Notes under the pieces: generated by a model | The model's database searches: none | Told to the model about the DNA's origin: nothing | Seen by the model: only the letters and a program-made list of their open reading frames with translations | Program-made: the position numbers and the translations under genes | Assembly (NCBI RefSeq): GCF_000826145.2 | Contig: NZ_LN651337.1 | Span: 251,774-315,773 of the forward strand | Source: Sporosarcina koreensis | GTDB lineage: Bacteria > Bacillota > Bacilli > Bacillales_A > Planococcaceae | Direction of reading: 5' to 3' | Length of the DNA stretch: 64,000 nucleotides | In this document: in pieces, positions 44,064 through 52,572 of the stretch | Layout of the letters: each line of letters starts with the position of its first letter | How positions within the stretch are numbered: the stretch's first letter is position 1

Positions 44064-44116
44064 AGACAAACAGGAACAAGCCGGATGCGTCCCATCCGGC
44101 TTGTTCCTGTTTGTCT
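44064..44116. terminator. 24-bp perfect hairpin terminator
   Basis: The 24 bases at 44064-44087 pair without mismatch with 44093-44116 around a 5-base loop. It lies two bases beyond the end of the small converging gene at 44118-44282 and can serve both genes; T after it is short on the plus side. Confidence 0.8.
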
Positions 44117-44117
44117 T

Positions 44118-44282
44118 TCACCAATAAAAAGAGAATGCAACTATAATGCCGATCAGTCCGGCCAGCAAATACAAGAACCCGAGGATGAATGTGGTCCTGT
44201 TTTTCCGCTTGCTGGTCATGAACAGGATACCGAACACGATAAGTGCAATTGCCAGAACGGCGGACATAAGGGTCAGGAACAT
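44118..44282 (-). CDS. 54-residue two-helix membrane protein
   Basis: The minus-strand ATG at 44282 is preceded by GAAAGGAGGGCGAAGAG, an excellent ribosome binding site. It opens 54 codons: a helix FLTLMSAVLAIALIVFGILF, a basic loop (MTSKRKNRTT) and a second helix FILGFLYLLAGLIGIIVAFSF, ending FYW. Codon composition is normal. It converges with the alcohol dehydrogenase gene onto a shared hairpin. Function unknown; small size makes it easily missed. Confidence 0.75.
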   Translation of the reverse strand: MFLTLMSAVLAIALIVFGILFMTSKRKNRTTFILGFLYLLAGLIGIIVAFSFYW

Positions 44283-44461
44283 CTCTTCGCCCTCCTTTCA
44301 GTTGGAATGTGGACCAGTTTACAAAGTCGTCTGTACTTTCCATTCTGGCATAGAGGATACACAAAGTATAGGAGAGCTGCCTGTGGGAGTGCCGATCGCT
44401 CCTTCGTGCTGCGGATGCCTTCTTGCAATTGTTAAGAGTGTGTAAACTTTAGGGGATACGG

Positions 44462-44491
44462 TTGTGTCGAGCTGGGCCGGCTGACTATAAT
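44462..44491 (+). promoter_or_regulatory. Probable promoter of the chromate transporter gene
   Basis: TTGTGT (44462-44467), 18 bases, TATAAT (44486-44491). It would start transcription near 44498, about 85 bases before the gene. The rest of 44283-44461 shows nothing I recognise. Confidence 0.6.
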
Positions 44492-44582
44492 CGGGGGAGA
44501 CGGTAAGTACCAGACAGTTGAAGGAGCCGGCAGTATACCCATGCAGCCGGTCCGGCTTCCGTGCTGTCGGAAAGGAGACGCT

Positions 44583-45770
44583 GTGAAAGATACAGGTAAT
44601 GGATCCACCTTACATAGGCTTGTGGAAGTATTCTTCGTATCCCTTCGGCTCGGTCTGACTTCCTTCGGGGGTCCGATTGCGCACTTGGGTTATTTCCACA
44701 GCGAGTATATCGAAAAAAGAAAATGGATGGATGAAAAAGGATACGCCGACTTAGTGGCGCTGGCACAATTCCTGCCGGGTCCAGCGAGCAGCCAGGTCGG
44801 CATCGGCATCGGCGTCATGCGTGCAGGGATATCGGGCGGTCTGGCGGCATTCGTCGGCTTCACGCTTCCTTCTGCCGTGACACTCATCCTCTTCGCGCTG
44901 CTGGTGGACGTCTATGATGCAGGGGGCTCGGGGTGGCTGCATGGTTTGAAACTCGTAGCGGTTGCCGTTGTGGCACAAGCGGTTCTTCAGATGGGCCGTA
45001 AACTTGCTCCTGATCTGACGCGCAAGGCGTTTGTGCTGGCAGCTCTGTCCATGCTGCTCATTTGGCAGAATGCCTATATGCAGATCGCTGTCATCCTGGT
45101 CTCAGCCGCTGCGGGGCTGCTCGTATTCCGCAATCGGGAAGACACAGGGCCCCCGATTATGAAATTCCCGATCAGCCGGCGGTTCGGCGCAGTCTGCCTG
45201 TTCCTGTTCTTCGGACTGCTGGCATTGCTCCCTATATTGAAAGAAGCGACCGGCTCCGCTGCTGTGTCGATGTTCGACAGCTTTTACAGGGCAGGATCCT
45301 TCGTGTTCGGCGGCGGCCATGTTGTGCTGCCGCTGCTGCAGCAGGAATTCGTCCCTGCCGGTTGGATCGGGGAACAGTCCTTCCTGGCGGGCTACGGCGC
45401 CGCCCAGGCCGTGCCGGGCCCGCTGTTCACCTTTGCTGCGTATTTGGGAGCGGTGATGGACGGCTGGCCGGGAGGTTTGCTTGCGACCGTCGCCATCTTC
45501 CTGCCTGCGTTCCTGCTTCTGTTCGGGACATTGCCGTTCTGGGACAGTCTCCGTGCACGCCCGGGCATACAAGGGGCTGTCATCGGAGTGAATGCGGCCG
45601 TTGTCGGCATTTTGCTCGCAGCCCTCTATCATCCTATCTGGACAAGCTCGGTTGAGGCACCGGAGGATTTCGCGCTGGCGGCGGTGCTGTTCAGCCTGCT
45701 CGTGTTCTGGAAGTGGCCGCCCTGGATCGTCGTTGTGCTTGGTGCAGCCGGCGGTGTGCTGCTCGCCTGA
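44583..45770 (+). CDS. chrA: Chromate transporter ChrA (two-domain form)
   Basis: A 395-residue CHR-family membrane protein with two homologous halves. The first has RLGLTSFGGPIAHLGYF and LAQFLPGPASSQVGI, the second has YRAGSFVFGGGHVVLPLLQ and GAAQAVPGPLFTFAAYLGA; these are the FGG and PGP signatures of chromate/sulfate antiporters. About ten membrane helices. The GTG start at 44583 follows AAAGGAG. It likely exports chromate; no chrB regulator lies beside it. It converges with the arsenic operon. Confidence 0.92.
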   Translation: MKDTGNGSTLHRLVEVFFVSLRLGLTSFGGPIAHLGYFHSEYIEKRKWMDEKGYADLVALAQFLPGPASSQVGIGIGVMRAGISGGLAAFVGFTLPSAVTLILFALLVDVYDAGGSGWLHGLKLVAVAVVAQAVLQMGRKLAPDLTRKAFVLAALSMLLIWQNAYMQIAVILVSAAAGLLVFRNREDTGPPIMKFPISRRFGAVCLFLFFGLLALLPILKEATGSAAVSMFDSFYRAGSFVFGGGHVVLPLLQQEFVPAGWIGEQSFLAGYGAAQAVPGPLFTFAAYLGAVMDGWPGGLLATVAIFLPAFLLLFGTLPFWDSLRARPGIQGAVIGVNAAVVGILLAALYHPIWTSSVEAPEDFALAAVLFSLLVFWKWPPWIVVVLGAAGGVLLA

Positions 45771-45810
45771 ACGGCCTGGTCATTGCAAGACGATCGATTT
45801 TCTGACATGG

Positions 45811-45844
45811 AAAAGCCGTGATTGCTGGACAATCACGGCTTTTT
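45811..45844. terminator. Bidirectional terminator between chrA and arsC
   Basis: AAAAGCCGTGATTG (45811-45824) pairs with CAATCACGGCTTTT (45831-45844 region); the stem has A before and T after it, so it works in both directions. Confidence 0.9.
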
Positions 45845-45858
45845 GGCATGGGAAATGA

Positions 45859-46263
45859 TCAGTACCGTCCCTGTGCAAGGAACTGCTCGATCCGCTTCCG
45901 GATGTCGTCCCGGACTTGCTGGAACCTTTCCCAGGAGCCGCCTGCAGGATCCGGGAACGGCCAATGCTCCTTCGGGACTCCAGGCGGCATGACTGGGCAG
46001 TTCGCATCGGCATGATCGCACAAAGTGACGACCAGCGTGCTGCGGGCCAGCAAGGACGGGTCGATGACATCGGACGTCTGCCGGGATATGTCGATCCCGT
46101 CTTCCTTCATGACCGAGACAGCGTCAGCATTCACGCCGTGGGCTTCGATGCCTCCGGAGCGGACTTCCCATCCATTTCCTAAGATGTTCCTTGCATACCC
46201 TTCCGCCATCTGGCTGCGGCAGGCATTGCCTGTACAGATGAAGTAGATCAATTTTCTTTCCAT
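45859..46263 (-). CDS. arsC: Arsenate reductase, thioredoxin-coupled (LMW-PTP type)
   Basis: A 134-residue enzyme that reduces arsenate to arsenite. The P-loop [13 protein letters not shown] supplies the nucleophile Cys10, and the second and third redox cysteines are in [23 protein letters not shown] carries the general acid Asp. ATG 46263 lies 8 bases after GGAGGT; GTG 46269 is too close. It is the last gene of arsR-arsB-arsC on the minus strand and feeds arsenite to ArsB. Confidence 0.95.
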   Translation of the reverse strand: MERKLIYFICTGNACRSQMAEGYARNILGNGWEVRSGGIEAHGVNADAVSVMKEDGIDISRQTSDVIDPSLLARSTLVVTLCDHADANCPVMPPGVPKEHWPFPDPAGGSWERFQQVRDDIRKRIEQFLAQGRY

Positions 46264-46323
46264 AGTCACATACCTCCATATAAGTTTCGATGATCGTCTG
46301 GTTGCGGCACAATTTCCCGCTGC

Positions 46324-47613
46324 TCAGTATGCAAGCAGGGAGACATACAGCGCGAGCAGAGTCACGAACAGGATCGGCAGAGTCAGCAGGATCCCTGTCT
46401 TGAAGTACGTCCCCCACGAAATACGGACGCCTTTCGTCTGCAGCACGTGCAGCCAGACGAGAGTGGCAAGGGAACCGATCGGCGTGATTTTCGGGCCGAG
46501 ATCCGAGCCGATGATGTTGGCATAGACGAGCGCTTCCCGCATCGATCCAGCTGTATCGGTCTCCGCAATGGCGAGTGCGTTCACCATCACCGTCGGCATG
46601 TTGTTCATGACGGAGGAGAGGAAAGCGGCCAGGAATCCCATCCCGATCGTCGCAGCAAAGAATCCTCTCTCGGCTGTCCACTCGATAAGTCCTGCAAGTG
46701 CGTCTGTCAGTCCGGCATTGCCCAGGCCGTAGACGACAACATACATGCCGATCGAAAAGACGACAATCGTCCAAGGGGCCCCTTTCACGACTGCCGCCGT
46801 GTCGACTGCCGGGCTGCTCCGGCTCAGCAGGAAGAAGAGCAGGGCGACGCCGCCGGCGATGAACGATACCGGAATGCCGAGGGGTCCGCTCAGAAAGTAG
46901 CCTGCCACGAGCACGGCGAGCACCGGCCAGGAAAGCCAGAACAGCCGCAAGTCGCGGATCGCTTCCCGCGGCACTTTCAGCATCTGCGCATCATATGTCC
47001 GCGGTATCGACTTGCGGAAATACAGCAGCAGGACCGTGATCGTCGCCATGAGTGAGAAAAGGTTGGGGATGATCATACGCAGTGCATACTCCCCGAACCC
47101 GATCGAGAAGAAATCGGCGGACACGATATTGACGAGGTTGCTGACGATGAACGGCAGCGACGTCGTATCGGCGATGAACCCGCTTGCCATGATGAACGGG
47201 AAGATCATCGTTTCACTGAATTTCAAGTGCCGCACCATGGCCAGCACGATCGGCGTCAGGATCAGGGCAGCCCCGTCATTGGCGAACAAAGCGGCAACAG
47301 CAGCTCCGAGCAGACTGACGAGGATGAACATCTTGACACCATGGCCATTCGCGAGTCGCGCCATATGGAGCGCGGCCCACTCGAACAGGCCGATTTCATC
47401 CAGGATCAGGGAAATGAGGATGATCGCAACGAATGAGAGCGTTGCGTTCCAGGTGATTCCGATGACCGTCTGGACATCCGTCATGTCCACAACACCTGCC
47501 AGCAGCGCAGCGACCGCACCGGCTGCAGCCGGCCAGCCGATACTGAACCCCTTCGGCTGCCAGATGACCAGAATCAGAGTGACGAGGAAGATGGCGGCCG
47601 CTACATACAGCAT
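46324..47613 (-). CDS. arsB: Arsenite efflux membrane protein ArsB
   Basis: A 429-residue ArsB/NhaD-type transporter with about 12 helices. [40 protein letters not shown] and [18 protein letters not shown] match the two symmetrical motifs of ArsB. ATG 47613 follows GGAGGTACC and overlaps the arsR stop by 13 bases. It expels arsenite using the proton motive force. 60 bases separate it from arsC. Confidence 0.95.
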   Translation of the reverse strand: MLYVAAAIFLVTLILVIWQPKGFSIGWPAAAGAVAALLAGVVDMTDVQTVIGITWNATLSFVAIILISLILDEIGLFEWAALHMARLANGHGVKMFILVSLLGAAVAALFANDGAALILTPIVLAMVRHLKFSETMIFPFIMASGFIADTTSLPFIVSNLVNIVSADFFSIGFGEYALRMIIPNLFSLMATITVLLLYFRKSIPRTYDAQMLKVPREAIRDLRLFWLSWPVLAVLVAGYFLSGPLGIPVSFIAGGVALLFFLLSRSSPAVDTAAVVKGAPWTIVVFSIGMYVVVYGLGNAGLTDALAGLIEWTAERGFFAATIGMGFLAAFLSSVMNNMPTVMVNALAIAETDTAGSMREALVYANIIGSDLGPKITPIGSLATLVWLHVLQTKGVRISWGTYFKTGILLTLPILFVTLLALYVSLLAY

Positions 47614-47909
47614 GAGGTACCTCCGCAGTCACAGGAATCCGGTCTCTCAAGGCCATCGATCAGCTGCCGGAACAATGGGGAGATGTCCTCCCGGATGCTG
47701 TAATGCCGCCACGTGCCGACACGCCGTTCCTGGATGAACCCGGCATCCTTCAATTTCCTCAGATGCTGGCTGACTGCCGGCTGGGAGATCTGCAGGGCAT
47801 CGGTAAGATCGCAGACGCACACTTCGCGATCTTTCATGCAGGCCAGCAGCAGCAGACGTTTCGCATCCGCCAGTGCTTTCAGTTCCTTTTCCAATTGAAT
47901 CAATTCCAT
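47601..47909 (-). CDS. arsR: Arsenic-responsive repressor ArsR
   Basis: A 102-residue winged-helix metalloregulator. The metal site CVCDL lies in the first recognition-fold helix ([12 protein letters not shown]), followed by [20 protein letters not shown]. The C terminus has an extra Cys cluster, [10 protein letters not shown], which may add ligands. ATG 47909 follows AAGGAGTT. Arsenite binding releases the operator and induces arsRBC. Two TTATATAA-containing repeats lie directly upstream. Confidence 0.95.
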   Translation of the reverse strand: MELIQLEKELKALADAKRLLLLACMKDREVCVCDLTDALQISQPAVSQHLRKLKDAGFIQERRVGTWRHYSIREDISPLFRQLIDGLERPDSCDCGGTSCCM

Positions 47910-47920
47910 ATAAACAACTC

Positions 47921-47947
47921 CTTATATAATAGAACTCTTATATAATA
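47921..47947 (-). promoter_or_regulatory. arsR promoter region with repeated motif
   Basis: CTTATATAATA occurs at 47921-47931 and 47937-47947; each contains the palindrome TTATATAA. On the minus strand they supply -10-like elements and sit immediately before the arsR ribosome binding site, a natural place for ArsR binding. Inferred. Confidence 0.5.
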
Positions 47948-48020
47948 AGCTGTCTGACCTGCGGTGTAAAGCATGGATTGGCTGGAAAACGGGTACTCAG
48001 GCAATAAGTTTGTATAGTGT

Positions 48021-48044
48021 AATTAAATCGTGTACGATTTAATT
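48021..48044 (+). promoter_or_regulatory. OhrR operator upstream of the glutathione peroxidase gene
   Basis: AATTAAATCGT (48021-48031) and ACGATTTAATT (48034-48044) are exact reverse complements with two bases between. The B. subtilis ohrA operator has the same AATTAAAT arms. With OhrR encoded just downstream, autoregulated peroxide control is likely. Confidence 0.85.
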
Positions 48045-48072
48045 GGCAACGATATAATAAGGAGGAATTCGG

Positions 48073-48549
48073 ATGACATCTATATATGATTTCACAGTGA
48101 CACAATCGAATGGGGAACCGCTGTCCTTGAAAGAGTATGAAGGCAAGCCGCTGCTGATTGTGAACACGGCGAGCAAGTGTGGCTTCACGCCGCAGTTCGG
48201 CGGGCTGCAGTCCGTGTATGAAGAATACAAAGACCAGGGGCTGACCGTCCTCGGCTTCCCATGCGACCAGTTCAACGACCAGGAATTCGATGACATCGAC
48301 AAAACGACGGAATTCTGCCAAGTGAACTACGGCGTCACGTTCCCGATGATGGCGAAGATAGACGTCAAAGGAGACAGCGCCGACCCGCTGTTCAAGTATC
48401 TGACAGCCGAGCAGAAAGGCCTACTGTCCAAAGGCATCAAATGGAACTTCACGAAATTCCTCGTCGACCGGAACGGACAGGTCGTCGATCGGTTCGCGCC
48501 GCAGACCTCCCCTGAAAAACTGAAAGGGGACATCGAGAAAGTATTATGA
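48073..48549 (+). CDS. Glutathione peroxidase-like thiol peroxidase
   Basis: A 158-residue Cys-type GPx. The peroxidatic Cys is in NTASKCGFTPQF, with the conserved Gln region GLQSVYEEYKDQGL, FPCDQFNDQE (resolving Cys region) and the Trp-Asn of KWNFTKFLVD. Such enzymes usually take electrons from thioredoxin. ATG 48073 follows AAGGAGG. Its stop region overlaps the ohrR start, so peroxidase and sensor are one unit under an OhrR operator; an ohr gene is absent here. Confidence 0.93.
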   Translation: MTSIYDFTVTQSNGEPLSLKEYEGKPLLIVNTASKCGFTPQFGGLQSVYEEYKDQGLTVLGFPCDQFNDQEFDDIDKTTEFCQVNYGVTFPMMAKIDVKGDSADPLFKYLTAEQKGLLSKGIKWNFTKFLVDRNGQVVDRFAPQTSPEKLKGDIEKVL

Positions 48550-48995
48550 TGGATGAGTTTTTCACGCTCGACAAGCAACTCTGCTTTGCGGTCCAGGAGA
48601 CGGCAGGGGAGTTCAGCAGGCTGTACGCAGGGGCGCTGAAACAGTTCGGCCTCACGTACCCGCAGTATGTCGTCCTGCTTGCATTATGGGAGCGGGACGG
48701 ACAGTCGATGAAGGAACTCGGGGAGCGCGTCAGTCTCGGCACCGGCACGCTGACGCCGATGGTTTCCCGGATGCAGGACAAAGGCTGGCTGCGCAAACAG
48801 CGGTCTTCGGAAGATGAACGCAAAGTGTTCGTGCAGCTAAACCAGAAGGCGATCGACGAAAAGCCGGCGATCATGCAACGTGTGTCTGAAGTGATCGAGC
48901 TGTGCAAGATCAGTGTACACGAATATGAAGAACTGATGACGCGTCTGAATGACCTGCACGCCAAGCTGAAGAAGCGGTCTGAAGCGGCCGGCTGA
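48546..48995 (+). CDS. ohrR: Organic hydroperoxide sensor OhrR (MarR family)
   Basis: A 149-residue MarR protein with the OhrR hallmark: a reactive Cys near the N terminus (LDKQLCFAVQE, Cys13), the partner tyrosines of the LTYPQYVVLLALWE helix, SLGTGTLTPMVSRMQDKGW as recognition helix and SEDERKVFVQL as wing. Oxidation of the Cys releases DNA. It is translated from an ATG overlapping the end of the peroxidase gene, and an OhrR-type palindrome lies upstream of the pair. Confidence 0.9.
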   Translation: MMDEFFTLDKQLCFAVQETAGEFSRLYAGALKQFGLTYPQYVVLLALWERDGQSMKELGERVSLGTGTLTPMVSRMQDKGWLRKQRSSEDERKVFVQLNQKAIDEKPAIMQRVSEVIELCKISVHEYEELMTRLNDLHAKLKKRSEAAG

Positions 48996-48998
48996 ATA

Positions 48999-49042
48999 CG
49001 AAAAGGCTGATTCCATGCAGTTATTGGAAACAGCCTTTTTCG
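48999..49042. terminator. Bidirectional terminator after ohrR
   Basis: CGAAAAGGCTG pairs with CAGCCTTTTTCG, and TTCC with GGAA inside. It separates ohrR from the converging small membrane gene. Confidence 0.85.
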
Positions 49043-49043
49043 T

Positions 49044-49169
49044 TTATGACAGTTCGTCAAGTGCCAGGAACAGGATGAAGACGAAGCCGGATAATAGCCA
49101 GAGGATCAGCAGACCGCAGATGAGAAAGAACAGCCATTCAGACCACTTGCTGCGAAGCAGTTTCCTCAT
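49044..49169 (-). CDS. 41-residue membrane peptide coupled to the GNAT gene
   Basis: On the minus strand the ATG at 49169 overlaps the TGA of the acetyltransferase (ATGA), the classical translational coupling. It encodes 41 residues: a basic start MRKLLRSKWSEW, one helix of about 24 hydrophobic residues beginning LFFLICGLLILWLLSG, and an acidic end ALDELS. A terminator follows at once. No function is known; the coupling and the composition argue that it is expressed. Confidence 0.65.
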   Translation of the reverse strand: MRKLLRSKWSEWLFFLICGLLILWLLSGFVFILFLALDELS

Positions 49170-50035
49170 GACAGCTCTTTCACCATGAATACTTGGGACA
49201 ACGGCTGCCGTTCGAAGCCGTCTCTGATCAGCCGATCTGCGGCTGCTCCGTCACCATTCGGGAAATTGTACGTTTTGCGCATGACCGCCGTATCGTATTC
49301 CAGCGTATGGGGAAGCAGCAGGCGCAGTGCGTCTTCGCCGTCCGGATGCACTCCCTGATACAGCGTGATGCTTTTTGCCGGTTCCCCGAAAACGCCGTCT
49401 TTGCGGACAAGGCAGGCGGCTGCCGCTTTGCCGTTTTTCAGCAGCAGGACCGCTTCGCCGCCCGCGCGCGCAATGTCCGACGGGTCGATCTGCAAGGGGC
49501 CGACTGCCGGGAAAAGCGAGCTTCCGGCGAGCCGGGCGGCGGGAATGCGGACGATTTCCGCGTCGCCGAGCTCGGGAAGCGTGTTCATCAGGATCCCGTC
49601 GGTCTGGAGGAACAGCAGGTGGTCCGTGATCCGGTAGCCGCACCGTTCATACAGCGCAATTGCGGCTTCGTTGCCGGAAATCGACTCGAGGGTGGCCACG
49701 CCTACATTCCTATCCGTCAGCAGCATTTCCGCCGCTTCCATCAGCGGCTGTCCGAGCTTCCGGCCGCGGTATTCGGGGACGATCCCGGTGCCTCCGTTCC
49801 AGGAGATCACCCTCCCGCCGGTCTCCCGGATCCCCTGCAGGACGATGCCGACAGGGACATCGCCGTCAAACGCAGCGATGGATACTTCCGGGGACAGGCC
49901 GTGCTGGCCGAACCGGCTGATGAACGCATCGAGGGTCAGGTGCATCGGCACGAGATAACCTTCGAACGCTCGGTTGAAAAGTGCGTGTGCCGCTTCGAAT
50001 GTCAGCGAAGACAGCGGTTCATATGTGATTTGCAT
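49166..50035 (-). CDS. GNAT family N-acetyltransferase
   Basis: A 289-residue protein with an N-terminal GNAT domain: motif A GIVPEYRGRKLGQPLMEAAE binds acetyl-CoA, and SGNEAAIALYERCGYR is motif B. The C-terminal 130 residues form a second, degenerate GNAT-like half. ATG 50035 follows TTGGAG. Its last codons overlap the start of a 41-residue membrane peptide. Substrate unknown. Confidence 0.86.
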   Translation of the reverse strand: MQITYEPLSSLTFEAAHALFNRAFEGYLVPMHLTLDAFISRFGQHGLSPEVSIAAFDGDVPVGIVLQGIRETGGRVISWNGGTGIVPEYRGRKLGQPLMEAAEMLLTDRNVGVATLESISGNEAAIALYERCGYRITDHLLFLQTDGILMNTLPELGDAEIVRIPAARLAGSSLFPAVGPLQIDPSDIARAGGEAVLLLKNGKAAAACLVRKDGVFGEPAKSITLYQGVHPDGEDALRLLLPHTLEYDTAVMRKTYNFPNGDGAAADRLIRDGFERQPLSQVFMVKELS

Positions 50036-50169
50036 ATCAGATCTCCAATCTCAGGTCCGGATATCGATGACAGGCCCTGTGGGTTTCTTGCTGTTCGCAG
50101 AGTTAAAGGTTTGCCGCAGCCGTCTCCAGACGAGCAGCACTGGCATGTTCTCGACTATTGCTAATCAGT

Positions 50170-51156
50170 TCAGCGGGAGGCAAAGCGATCTCCCTTGCGG
50201 CTGTCCCTTCTCCCGTTCTTCCTACTGTTGACATAGGCCCAAATGACAAATCCGCTGACGGCAAAGAGAGCAGCATACAGGAACATTTCCCATGTGAGCA
50301 GCATCTGCTGGATATCGGTGAGTGTTGTGCCGCGTACATGGATGTTATACGGATTGGATGTCTGGTATTCGATTGGCAGGCTGTCGCCGATCGAATAATT
50401 TCTGTACGTGTTCGGCGTGATGTCCTTGATGGCCAGGATCGTCTCTCCGTCTTCATCGTCGAATACGATATTGAACCGATACGAGGAATCTTCATGCTTG
50501 CGGTAGGTGACATAGGAATCCTCATTGATGATCAGTGCCTCGGCACTGTTCTTGCCGGCTGGCAGGGCACTATGCACCAAGTTGGACAGGAACGGCAGTG
50601 TCACCAAGAGGAAGAAGGCGACACACCCCAGAGCAAGTCCCCAGCCGCTCCTCGTCCGTTTCGGTTTCTTCTTTTTCTTCCGACGCTCCCGTTTCTTTTT
50701 CACAGCCCGTTTATGGGAAGACCGCTGTTCGGCCTGATCGATGGCCGGGATAGATAGAATGGTCGCAAATAGGCAGCACAGCGAGATGAAACCGAATATG
50801 AAAATACCGATCATGTAAAAGATGCTGTCGTAGACGATGGTCCGGATAGTCGAGAAGCCGGTCGGTCCGGTCGCATAACCGCTCACCGGATCCCCAATGG
50901 ACAGTTTTTCCATCTGACTTCTTGAAATCCGGTGCAGTTCCTCTGAAGGACTCCCATCGTCTTGCCGGATTTTCACGAAAAAGGCGGGCGGGCGCAGCAG
51001 GCTTTTCGTCCCGACCTTCGCAGCGACCGACGCTGTCGCGGGTTTGGCAGACGTCAGGTCATACTCCTCTAAATAAGAGCTGGTCAGCGCCCATGTCAGC
51101 AGGATGAAAAACAAGGTGCCTGCGGCCATTCCAGCGAATTCTTTTACGGTCTCCAT
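50170..51156 (-). CDS. Hypothetical membrane protein with a Lys/Arg-rich centre
   Basis: A 328-residue protein with four hydrophobic helices in two pairs. Each half has one helix, an extracytoplasmic beta-rich loop (DDGSPSEELHRISRSQMEKLSIGDPV and DDEDGETILAIKDITP...YSIGDSLPI, which resemble each other) and a second helix, so the gene looks like an internal duplication. A very basic stretch (residues about 155-175, KKKRERRKKKKKPKR) separates the halves. ATG 51156 follows GGGGAG. Function unknown. Confidence 0.72.
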   Translation of the reverse strand: METVKEFAGMAAGTLFFILLTWALTSSYLEEYDLTSAKPATASVAAKVGTKSLLRPPAFFVKIRQDDGSPSEELHRISRSQMEKLSIGDPVSGYATGPTGFSTIRTIVYDSIFYMIGIFIFGFISLCCLFATILSIPAIDQAEQRSSHKRAVKKKRERRKKKKKPKRTRSGWGLALGCVAFFLLVTLPFLSNLVHSALPAGKNSAEALIINEDSYVTYRKHEDSSYRFNIVFDDEDGETILAIKDITPNTYRNYSIGDSLPIEYQTSNPYNIHVRGTTLTDIQQMLLTWEMFLYAALFAVSGFVIWAYVNSRKNGRRDSRKGDRFASR

Positions 51157-51338
51157 TATCCACGCTCCCCGAAAGTCAATACTGCTATCATAGCGAAAAA
51201 CAAGGTGAAAGAACAAGAGATTGCAAGGAATTGGCGGCTCTGCCGTTCATCCGCCTGCATGAATATATGAATTTTCCAACACCATCTGTAACGTTACTCC
51301 GCCTTACCCGTCTATGATTCCAAAGGGAGGAATGCAGT

Positions 51339-52493
51339 ATGGGCAGGAGGCCGTTTGCACTTTTCGCTGCTGTGTTGGTGACCGCAGGCTGTGGCACCGC
51401 ATCATCCGATCCCCCGGCCGGGAACAAGTCAGCTCACGGGGAGGAGTGGCCGATATTGGAGACTGCCGACGGCCGGGATATCATTGCAAAACTGGAACAG
51501 AAGGGGACCGAACCGTCAAAACGTCAGCAGGCAGTGAAAGATAATTTGGCGTACACCGATTTTCAAGAAGGGTACTTCGGCGAACAGACTGAAGAAGCGG
51601 AGCGTGACATGGAAATTCAGATTGTCGAAGGGCCAGCTGCCATAGAAGCGGTAGAAGCGGTGTATGGCATGGAAGGGTTCGATCGGCAAGGGATCCTGTT
51701 CTATGAGCTGGAAGCAGACGGAGCATCACTTCCCGGCGTCTGGATCGGCGTGAAAAAGCCTGATGATCGTCTGCAGCAGGTCCTCGACCGGCTCCAGAGG
51801 AAAGTGGATGCGGGCGAACTGCTCGCGGAACTGATCCATTTCTACCGAAGTCCGCATACCCAGCAGGACCTGATTGCGCTGCAGGATCAGGTGAGTGCGG
51901 CGGTAAAGAAATTGTATGAGGGAAGCGGCTCCTACGCAGTGTCCGTGGATACAATCTCGGGTGATATTTCTGTCACGCACGATTTCCTGAAACGAACCGA
52001 TATCGACGCACTCAAGAAACAATTCCAGGAGAAGCCAATCCTGTTCCAGCAGGAAGGCAGCATGGCGCCTGAGCCCGGGCAGTCCGCCGTCATACTGCCG
52101 GATCATCCGGAAACGGAAACGCCGCAAGAAGAGGGCGGATTCGTTCTCGATACGGGAGATGGCGGGTTCCTGGTCGCAGGCGGTACCGAAGCCGCTGTCT
52201 CATATGCATTCGCGGAAGCTGACAGGCTGACGGCAGGGAGCCGTGTCACTGTCGATGCGACAGGTCCATTTGCGGAATCGTATCCGGCACAGGGACAGGC
52301 GAAATATGTAACCGTCCATCCGGATTATCGTCCAGCGGGTGCCGCGCTGTCCGAATCGCAGGTCTTCCGCATGGCGATCGAAGCGACGGATGAGCCGTTT
52401 TTGGTTGTCGAAACGGTCACCTATGATACAGAGAAGAAAACTTGGACAGTGAAGGAAGCAGAAGGGAACGAGCTGGTGTTCCAAGATCGGTAA
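51339..52493 (+). CDS. Lipoprotein of unknown function
   Basis: A 384-residue lipoprotein with lipobox VTAGC (Cys18). The mature protein has a helical first half (EEAERDMEIQIVEG, QQDLIALQDQVSAAVKKLYE) and a beta-rich second half with GGFVLDTGDGGFLVAGG and a C-terminal YDTEKKTWTVKEAEG. ATG 51339 follows AAAGGGAGGA. No catalytic motif is evident and I do not recognise the family. Confidence 0.72.
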   Translation: MGRRPFALFAAVLVTAGCGTASSDPPAGNKSAHGEEWPILETADGRDIIAKLEQKGTEPSKRQQAVKDNLAYTDFQEGYFGEQTEEAERDMEIQIVEGPAAIEAVEAVYGMEGFDRQGILFYELEADGASLPGVWIGVKKPDDRLQQVLDRLQRKVDAGELLAELIHFYRSPHTQQDLIALQDQVSAAVKKLYEGSGSYAVSVDTISGDISVTHDFLKRTDIDALKKQFQEKPILFQQEGSMAPEPGQSAVILPDHPETETPQEEGGFVLDTGDGGFLVAGGTEAAVSYAFAEADRLTAGSRVTVDATGPFAESYPAQGQAKYVTVHPDYRPAGAALSESQVFRMAIEATDEPFLVVETVTYDTEKKTWTVKEAEGNELVFQDR

Positions 52494-52533
52494 GGGGGCT
52501 TCATTATAATCAGCTGATAATGAAAAAAATGAA

Positions 52534-52558
52534 AGGCAGCCTTCCCTGGGAAGACTGC
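52534..52558 (-). terminator. Terminator for the FUSC exporter gene
   Basis: Read on the minus strand GGCAGTCTTCC and GGAAGGCTGCC form an 11-bp stem followed by TTTCATTTTTTT. Confidence 0.8.
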
Positions 52559-52572
52559 CTCCTTAAGATTGT

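Noticed and set aside
48053-48058. TATAAT just before the glutathione peroxidase gene
   Set aside because: A start of transcription seven bases later would remove the ribosome binding site, so it is unlikely to be the working -10.
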